Source: Treponema sp. (lineage in GTDB: Bacteria; Spirochaetota; Spirochaetia; Treponematales; Breznakiellaceae). From it: a DNA stretch of 5,110 bases. Both the position numbers and the translations under genes were made by a program. Below the pieces are notes generated by a model. It searched no databases and had not been told where the DNA came from. It saw only the letters and a list, made by a program, of their open reading frames with translations. The DNA lies in assembly GCA_009786675.1 (NCBI GenBank), contig WQRP01000073.1:2640-7749 (forward strand), given 5' to 3'. The first letter of the stretch is position 1. Each line of letters starts with the position of its first letter. This document shows positions 1 to 4,348 of this stretch, one piece after another.

Positions 1-9
1 CCCCCCCCC
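1..9. repeat. C homopolymer of at least 9 at the window edge (G run in the ABC ATPase coding strand)
   Basis: Nine consecutive C open the window, and the tract may continue outside it. On the coding strand it follows a Tyr-Arg codon pair, where the family usually reads YRG followed by a charged residue, and it would be translated as poly-Gly. It lies near the 3' end of the ATPase gene. True length and reading frame beyond it cannot be seen. Confidence 0.8.
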
Positions 10-1462
10 GGTACATCACTATAACGCGGTTTGCAAGGGCAAGTATCTCGTCCAGGTTGGTCGAGATAAGAATGATTGCCGCGCCTTTTTCGCGCAGTCC
101 CGAGATCTCGTCCCAGACAAAGGCGCTTGCGGCAATGTCCAAGCCCCAGGTTGGTTCGGAAAAAACAAAGTAGTCCCTAAACTGGTCGATTTCGCGGGCA
201 AGGATAAGCTTTTGCAGATTTCCGCCGGAAAGCGACGCGGCATGGGTTGACTTTCCGGCACCCGCGATATTGTAACGACCGACAAGCCCTGCGGTAAACT
301 TTTTGATAGCCTTACCTGCAAGAAATCCCATGCGGGTAAACTCCCGCCGACGGTCGATAAGCATGTTTTCGTCAACAGTGGCACTCAGCGCGCTTCCAAC
401 CCGCAGACGGTCGGCGGGCACGTAGGCAAGCCCCTGTTTGCGAAGGCGGCGAACGTTAAGCCTGGAAATGTCCTTTCCGTTATGCGTTACCGTGCCCGCC
501 GATGGATGCAGGAACCCGCCAAGCACAGCCTCCAACACGCCCAGCCCGTTCCCGCCGACCCCGGCAAACCCGACTATCTCGCCGGGCCGCACAGCAAACG
601 AAACCCCGTCCAAAAGCGGTTGTTTTTGCCCGCGTCGCAGAACCGTCACGTTGTCAAAGGCAATAACAGGTTCGCCCATGGCACGCGAATTGTTGTTAGC
701 CGTTTTTGGAACCTTTGCCCCGGGCATATTCGCTTCGCCGCCAAGCATCATTCTGGAAATCTCGTATTCGTCGGTGCCTTTCGTGTCGCAAATGCCCACA
801 AGCTCGCCCCGTCTAAGTACGGCGACCCTGTCGCTGATCCGTTTTATCTCCTTTAGCTTGTGGGTAATCAGGAACAGCGATTTGCCGTCCGCCGCCAGCG
901 CCTTTAGCGTTTTGAAAAGCGCGTCCACTTCCTGCTCGGCAAGCACCGCGCTTGGTTCGTCCAAAATGATAATGTCTGCGTTCCGGTAAAGCAGGCGGCA
1001 GATCTCGACTTGCTGCATCTCGCCCACGGTAAGCGTCCGCACGGGGCTGTCTGGAGCGACAGAAAAATGGTGCGCCTCGATTATTTTGGCGGCCTGGGCC
1101 CTGGCTTTCGCGCCGTCGAAAAACACGCCCCATTTGCGCGGTTCCATGCCCATGACAATGTTTTCCGCGACGGTATATTCCGGGAAAAGCATGAAATGCT
1201 GGTGAACCATGCCCACCCGCGATTCGCCGCGCGGCGAACCCGTGGCGACGGCGTTACCGTTAATGAAAATTTCCCCGGCGCTCGGTGCTTCCAGCCCGCT
1301 TAGTATTTTCATCAGGGTCGTTTTTCCCGCGCCGTTTTCGCCGGCAATGCACAGGATTTCCCCCCTGCGAATGCCAAGGCTTATATCGTTGTTGGCCTTT
1401 TTCGTTCCGCCGGGGTATATCTTGCTGATGCCGCGAAGTTCAACGGCATAGTCATTCGGCAT
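1..1462 (-). CDS. ABC transporter ATP-binding protein, BMP/nucleoside-uptake type, twin NBD (3' end missing)
   Basis: This is the cytoplasmic ATPase of a nucleoside/sugar-type importer of the RbsA/NupA kind, with two nucleotide-binding domains in one chain. 487 residues are visible and the frame is open to the left edge; relatives have roughly 500-520, so about 20-30 residues are missing. NBD1 is complete: Walker A GENGAGKTT (41-49), Q-loop Gln88, signature LTVGEMQQ (144-151), Walker B IIILDEP (164-170, catalytic Glu169) and H-loop His201. NBD2 has a degenerate Walker A, GVGGNGLG (301-308), with no Lys, an intact signature LSGGNLQK (411-418), a modified Walker B ending FSEPTWGLD (434-442), and ISTNL where the H-loop His would be. 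Such a weakened second site is normal for the family. The ATG at 1462 lies 13 bases after the stop of the binding-protein gene, with only a weak GGG-containing Shine-Dalgarno, so the two genes are probably cotranscribed. The last visible codons run into a G tract. Confidence 0.93.
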   Translation of the reverse strand, partial: MPNDYAVELRGISKIYPGGTKKANNDISLGIRRGEILCIAGENGAGKTTLMKILSGLEAPSAGEIFINGNAVATGSPRGESRVGMVHQHFMLFPEYTVAENIVMGMEPRKWGVFFDGAKARAQAAKIIEAHHFSVAPDSPVRTLTVGEMQQVEICRLLYRNADIIILDEPSAVLAEQEVDALFKTLKALAADGKSLFLITHKLKEIKRISDRVAVLRRGELVGICDTKGTDEYEISRMMLGGEANMPGAKVPKTANNNSRAMGEPVIAFDNVTVLRRGQKQPLLDGVSFAVRPGEIVGFAGVGGNGLGVLEAVLGGFLHPSAGTVTHNGKDISRLNVRRLRKQGLAYVPADRLRVGSALSATVDENMLIDRRREFTRMGFLAGKAIKKFTAGLVGRYNIAGAGKSTHAASLSGGNLQKLILAREIDQFRDYFVFSEPTWGLDIAASAFVWDEISGLREKGAAIILISTNLDEILALANRVIVMYRGG

Positions 1463-1475
1463 ACTTGCCCGTTGC

Positions 1476-2534
1476 TTACAGCGGCGGAACGGTAAACTCG
1501 ATACGGTCCGCGCGGAAGTCGTCCATAAAGGCCTCAAGCCTTTCCTGTATATCCATGGGAACGTGATCGCGGAACCCCGGATCGTCGAAGATAAAGTCGA
1601 TGTAGCCTTCCCTTACCCCTATAGTCCTTGCCGTCCCGAACTGGATATTGCCTTCAAGAAAATTCGCGAGAATTTCCTTGGTCAGTTCCCTCTGCCTTAT
1701 TAGGCCGCTGCCAACGACAAGCCCTGGAGCTTGGGCGTATTCGTTGTTGTTAAAAAACACCGCATAGGCGCCCCTGTCCCGAATCGCGTGAATCATCCCC
1801 TGCGTCGCGCCCCCGGCAATCGAAGTGAACACGTCGACACCGGCGTTGATCATCCCCTGCGCAAGCTCCGACGCCGCGCCCGCGTCAAACCAGTTGCCGA
1901 TAACCCGAAAGTCCAGCTCTATCGCGGGATCCACTCGCCGTGCCCCCTCTATAAAGCCCGGAACCATATGCCTTGTAAGCAGGGGGAATTCCTGCGCGGC
2001 GATAAAGCCGATGCGCCTGGCGGAATTGGCGTGTGGCATGTCGCTGGTGGAAACGAGCCCGGCCAGATAGCCCAGGAACAGGGCCTGCTCGAACTGGTTG
2101 AACAGGTACGTCATTATCTGCGGGTTCCCGCCATAGTAGGCGTCGGTAATTACGAACTTCTGCGAGGGGAAAACCCTGCCCACGCTTGCGGCGATCTCCG
2201 GCAGCGCCGGGTTGGAACTCAGCACCAGATCGTATCCGCCTTCGGCGACCATGGCCATCAGTTGTTCCTCCCACATGGCCTGGTTGTGCCCCGCCTCGAA
2301 GACCCGTATTTCCAGGCCCTCGGTTTCGCGGGCGAATTCCAGCGCGCCCTCCACCATCATCTCGTAGGTCGGGCTTCCCGCCACCACGCCTGGAATAAAC
2401 ACCAGCACCGAAACCGCGCCGTCCGGATCCCTGCCCCTGCAGCCGGGCAACAGCAAAAGGATAAGCATACACGCCGCAAGGAAGGGCGCAATCATAACAT
2501 TCGTTCTCATGACTATAATGATAGGGAAAAACAT
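1476..2534 (-). CDS. BMP-family (PnrA/TmpC-like) substrate-binding lipoprotein
   Basis: This is the extracytoplasmic binding protein of the ABC importer, probably lipid-anchored and binding purine nucleosides or a related ligand. From ATG 2534 it has 352 residues. A hydrophobic signal ends in the lipobox LPGC, with Cys32 the predicted lipidated residue. BMP-like blocks follow: FNQFEQALFLGYLAGL (145-160), RRIGFIA (173-179), a GFIEGAR segment (193-199) and NWFDAGAASELAQGMINAG (214-232) followed by the DVFTSIAGG strand. The usual N-terminal DxSFN ligand motif is not evident; GSPTYEMM (53-60) occupies that place. An in-frame TAA at 2541-2543 limits how far the start can extend. ATG 2510 (residue 9) would give a more conventional MRTN-plus-hydrophobic-core signal of 24 residues and may be the real start; neither start has a nearby Shine-Dalgarno. 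The ATPase gene follows after 13 bases, so the pair forms an operon. The family assignment is firm; the ligand is inferred. Confidence 0.92.
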   Translation of the reverse strand: MFFPIIIVMRTNVMIAPFLAACMLILLLLPGCRGRDPDGAVSVLVFIPGVVAGSPTYEMMVEGALEFARETEGLEIRVFEAGHNQAMWEEQLMAMVAEGGYDLVLSSNPALPEIAASVGRVFPSQKFVITDAYYGGNPQIMTYLFNQFEQALFLGYLAGLVSTSDMPHANSARRIGFIAAQEFPLLTRHMVPGFIEGARRVDPAIELDFRVIGNWFDAGAASELAQGMINAGVDVFTSIAGGATQGMIHAIRDRGAYAVFFNNNEYAQAPGLVVGSGLIRQRELTKEILANFLEGNIQFGTARTIGVREGYIDFIFDDPGFRDHVPMDIQERLEAFMDDFRADRIEFTVPPL

Positions 2535-2550
2535 GGCGGGTTACAAGCTT

Positions 2551-2562
2551 TGCCCGCGGGCA
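2551..2562. promoter_or_regulatory. 12-bp perfect palindrome in the leader of the binding-protein gene
   Basis: TGCCCGCGGGCA reads identically on both strands. It sits 16 bases upstream of ATG 2534, between a consensus-like AAGGAG (minus strand, 2575-2570) and the start codon. It could be an operator half-site pair or an RNA hairpin that affects ribosome access. GC-rich palindromes of this length also arise by chance, so the function is a guess. Confidence 0.35.
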
Positions 2563-2585
2563 GCCTTTTCTCCTTGGGCTGTGAT

Positions 2586-2591
2586 ATTATC
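2586..2591 (-). promoter_or_regulatory. Candidate -10 element for the lipoprotein-ATPase operon
   Basis: On the minus strand GATAAT (5 of 6 to TATAAT) would place transcription start near 2579, giving a leader of about 45 bases to ATG 2534. The hexamer at 17-bp spacing (CGCCAA) is a poor -35, and TTGTCG lies at 21 bp. This is the best candidate in the gap but is weak. Confidence 0.3.
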
Positions 2592-2653
2592 GCCTGTAGT
2601 GTTGTGCGTTGGCGACAAATTCGTCATTTTTCACGCAATCTCGGATCGGGCTC

Positions 2654-2682
2654 TTGACATTTGCCAGCGAAAAAGGCATACT
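2654..2682 (+). promoter_or_regulatory. Sigma70-type promoter of tRNA-Leu
   Basis: A perfect TTGACA at 2654-2659 is followed after 17 bp by CATACT at 2677-2682 (4 of 6 to TATAAT). The first base of the mature tRNA is 10 bases past the -10, so the primary transcript should carry only a few extra 5' bases before RNase P cleavage. Confidence 0.8.
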
Positions 2683-2692
2683 GGTTAAGTAA

Positions 2693-2776
2693 GCCCAGAT
2701 GGTGGAATTGGTAGACACGCTAGTTTCAGGTACTAGTGCCTTAAGTGGTATGGAAGTTCAAGTCTTCTTCTGGGCA
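2693..2776 (+). tRNA. tRNA-Leu (anticodon CAG)
   Basis: This is a class II tRNA of 84 bases that folds completely. The acceptor stem GCCCAGA pairs with TCTGGGC in seven perfect pairs, with discriminator A at 2776 as expected for leucine. The anticodon stem CTAGT/ACTAG encloses loop TTCAGGT, giving anticodon CAG, which reads CUG codons. A long variable arm (about TGCC...GGTA) and a TTCAAGT T-loop on a five-pair stem complete it. CCA is not encoded (AAA follows), so a CCA-adding enzyme is needed. It has its own promoter and ends 14 bases before the stop codon of the convergent hydrolase gene, with no clear terminator between. Confidence 0.97.
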
Positions 2777-2790
2777 AAACCACCCCCCTC

Positions 2791-3402
2791 TCACAAGTCA
2801 ATCCTAAAAACTGGTTTTCGGGCGTGTACCTCCTTGTACTGGGAGATACCGATGTTGAAACTCCGCTCGGCCTCCAGTGTCGAGGGCGGGCCGTGGCCAG
2901 GAAGCACCGTGTAGTCGCCGGGGAGTGAAAGCAGGCGGTTCCGCAGCCTGTTCATCTGCGTTGCCGCGCTGTATGCGCTGGCCGTCGGGCCGACCAGGCC
3001 GGCGGTAAGCGCGTCGCCGGTAAAGAGCAGCCTGTCAATCCTGTAAACCACCGAATCGGAGGAATGGCCCGGAATGGAAATTACCTCGACCTGGAAAGGG
3101 CCAATAGAGATCCTGTCCCCGTCCTTTACCTGCGTCGTTATGCAATCCTGGATGATACTGTTGATTGCGAAAACCTCCACCTGGTATATGCGCCTTAGGG
3201 TTCGCAAGCCGTGGATGTGCCTTTTGTGCTCGTGGGTAACCAGTACGGCGCGCAACTTGTAGTCGTTCGTTTCGATGCTTTCCAGTATCCCGTTTTCCAT
3301 GCCGCCGGGATCGACGACAATCGCCTCGCCCCGGGATTCTTCGGTCCCGAGGACGTAGCAGTTGCTAAAGCCAGGGACGCAGTAGTGAAAAAACAGCTTC
3401 AT
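2791..3402 (-). CDS. Metallo-beta-lactamase-fold hydrolase with altered metal motif
   Basis: This is a cytoplasmic-looking single-domain protein of 203 residues, close to the usual glyoxalase II-like/YcbL-type size, with no signal peptide. Its order of motifs is that of the MBL fold: an N-terminal strand region with VVDPGG (29-34), THEHKRHIHG (56-65), PGHSSDS (111-117), LLFTGDAL (125-132) and LPGHGP (167-172). Likely metal ligands are His57, His59, His62, His113, Asp130 and His170. The canonical Asp of THxHxDH is Arg61, so the second metal site should be weakened or different. Family members hydrolyse thioesters, lactones, phosphoesters and more; the substrate here is unknown. The start at 3402 gives an ATGA overlap with the upstream pentapeptide gene, with GGAAG a few bases before as a possible ribosome site, so translation is probably coupled. 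An apparent extension to 4020 in the same frame is only an out-of-frame reading of that upstream gene. Confidence 0.9.
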   Translation of the reverse strand: MKLFFHYCVPGFSNCYVLGTEESRGEAIVVDPGGMENGILESIETNDYKLRAVLVTHEHKRHIHGLRTLRRIYQVEVFAINSIIQDCITTQVKDGDRISIGPFQVEVISIPGHSSDSVVYRIDRLLFTGDALTAGLVGPTASAYSAATQMNRLRNRLLSLPGDYTVLPGHGPPSTLEAERSFNIGISQYKEVHARKPVFRIDL

Positions 3403-3989
3403 GACGCTTCCATTTCGAAAATCGCGTCGGCGGTGTTGGTCGATTTGAAGGTGACCTTTTCCCGGCGGGCTCCGGCGAAATTCACCCGCATCACGTTGCA
3501 GTTGACGAAATTGGAATCCTCGATGTCGGCGCTTATGAAGCGGCTGTTGTACAGGTTCGAGTCGTCGAAAACGGTTTTGGAAATACCCGCCCCCAGAAAA
3601 TTGACGTGCACCAGCTCGGTTCCCTCGAAACGGCAGCCGGCAATCTGCGTTCCCGCAAGCGACAGAAACTGCAAATCGGATTTCAGGAAACTGCATTCCA
3701 CGAACTCGGCGAAATCGAAAAAGCACATTCGCATGAACGTTTCCGAGAACACGCATTTCGAGAAAAACGCCTTCTGGAAGTTGCAGCCGAAAAACCTGCG
3801 CCTGGAAAAATCCACGCCGGCAAACCTCATCTCCGTCACGCTCAGATCCCTGATCGTCTCGTTCCCCGCGATGTAATCGACAATCCGCTCGGTCTCCTGA
3901 AGGTGGTCCGCCTGGTGAAGAAAGCATATGTTGGAGCCGCTTATCGTGGGTCGCCCGCAGCCGGCCGCGCAGAGGGTAATCGTAAACAT
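3399..3989 (-). CDS. Pentapeptide-repeat protein with N-terminal Cys/His (zinc-type) motif
   Basis: This protein has 196 residues from ATG 3989. Residues about 7-25 hold a compact cluster, C-x3-CGRP-x10-C-x2-H (Cys7, Cys11, Cys22, His25), like a small treble-clef or zinc-ribbon site. After a short helical stretch, residues about 52-192 are degenerate pentapeptide repeats: aromatic or leucine residues fall every fifth position, often preceded by Cys, Asp or Asn two residues before (for example GCNFQ, KCVFS, ECSFL, GCRFE, DSNFV). That predicts a right-handed quadrilateral beta-helix of about seven turns. Phe is unusually common in the central position. No membrane segment or signal is seen, so it is probably cytoplasmic. 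ATG 4004 (five residues longer) is the alternative start; neither has a well-spaced Shine-Dalgarno. The stop overlaps the hydrolase start as ATGA. Function is unknown; DNA mimicry is documented for some family members but cannot be assumed here. Confidence 0.86.
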   Translation of the reverse strand: MFTITLCAAGCGRPTISGSNICFLHQADHLQETERIVDYIAGNETIRDLSVTEMRFAGVDFSRRRFFGCNFQKAFFSKCVFSETFMRMCFFDFAEFVECSFLKSDLQFLSLAGTQIAGCRFEGTELVHVNFLGAGISKTVFDDSNLYNSRFISADIEDSNFVNCNVMRVNFAGARREKVTFKSTNTADAIFEMEAS

Positions 3990-4013
3990 GGGTAAGTTTA
4001 ACATGTTTCCGGC

Positions 4014-4042
4014 TTGCCAACCAGTCCCACCTGGGCTATTAT
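4014..4042 (+). promoter_or_regulatory. Sigma70-type promoter directly upstream of the Cys-rich gene (leaderless geometry)
   Basis: TTGCCA at 4014-4019 (5 of 6 to TTGACA) and TATTAT at 4037-4042 (5 of 6 to TATAAT) are exactly 17 bp apart. The expected start point, about 7 bases past the -10, falls on or next to the ATG at 4049, leaving essentially no 5' untranslated region. It would drive the Cys-rich gene and murI. Confidence 0.65.
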
Positions 4043-4043
4043 T
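4038..4043 (-). promoter_or_regulatory. Possible divergent -10 element for the pentapeptide-hydrolase operon
   Basis: Read on the minus strand, these bases are AATAAT (5 of 6 to TATAAT) and overlap the forward -10 by five bases. Transcription would start near 4031, giving a leader of about 40 bases to ATG 3989. The -35 region at 17 bp is ACCGCA, a poor match, so this relies on the -10 alone. Confidence 0.35.
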
Positions 4044-4048
4044 AAGCC

Positions 4049-4342
4049 ATGTGCTGGTATTGCGGTTCGCCTGTCGCCGAGCAGGAGCCTTTTGGCCGTT
4101 CGCTTCCCTGTGCCGCCTGCGGGAAAGACCTGCGTTCCTGCCGGAACTGCCGGTTTTACCTGCCCGGCGCGCGGGCGGACTGCTCGGAGGCAAACGCGAC
4201 CCCGTCGGCGGACAAGGAACGGGCCAACTTCTGCGACTGGTTTTCCCTGGATCCAAAGTACCGTGGCGAAACGGCGGGGCAAAAAAACGACATGGAAAAG
4301 GCAAGGGCGGCCAAAACCGCTTTCGATAACCTATTCGGCTAG
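4049..4342 (+). CDS. Small eight-cysteine, probably zinc-binding protein of unknown function
   Basis: This protein has 97 residues and eight cysteines: pairs at Cys2/Cys5, Cys21/Cys24 and Cys31/Cys34, then Cys45 and Cys62. The first four look like a zinc ribbon. The next four sit in a block with CRNCRFYLPG (31-40), a spaced Cys45, and DKERANFCDWF (55-65), suggesting a second metal site. The C-terminal third is charged and probably helical, ending AFDNLFG. There is no signal or membrane segment. I recall similar short zinc-ribbon proteins in spirochaetes but cannot name a function. ATG 4049 is secure because a TAA lies two codons upstream in frame (4043-4045) and the first Cys pair begins at residue 2. 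No Shine-Dalgarno is possible in the bases before it. It is followed after six bases by murI, so the two are probably cotranscribed. Confidence 0.82.
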   Translation: MCWYCGSPVAEQEPFGRSLPCAACGKDLRSCRNCRFYLPGARADCSEANATPSADKERANFCDWFSLDPKYRGETAGQKNDMEKARAAKTAFDNLFG

Positions 4343-4348
4343 CTTTCG

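Noticed and set aside
438..989. Plus-strand open frames of 183 and 124 codons opposite the ABC ATPase
   Set aside because: Both are shadows of the ATPase gene, which has intact ABC motifs throughout on the minus strand.
1731..2657. 308-codon open frame on the plus strand opposite the lipoprotein gene
   Set aside because: It is antisense to a well-supported BMP-family gene, is rich in His, Pro and Arg as antisense frames of GC-rich genes are, and shows no recognisable motif.
2807..2818. AAAAC-TG-GTTTT inverted repeat as a terminator after tRNA-Leu
   Set aside because: The stem is AT-rich with a two-base centre and has no following T run; it lies inside the 3' end of the hydrolase coding sequence.
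2791..4020. 409-codon version of the hydrolase beginning at 4020
   Set aside because: The extra 206 N-terminal residues are an out-of-frame reading of the pentapeptide gene with low-complexity basic composition; the fold begins at MKLFFHYC, at the ATGA overlap.
4281..4287. Seven-A run in the Cys-rich gene as a programmed frameshift site
   Set aside because: The frame on both sides gives a coherent protein with a charged helical tail, and no alternative product or stimulatory structure is evident.
3399..4304. 301-codon version of the pentapeptide protein beginning at 4304
   Set aside because: The upstream part is antisense to the Cys-rich gene and has no repeat character; the conserved-looking N-terminus starts near 3989 or 4004.
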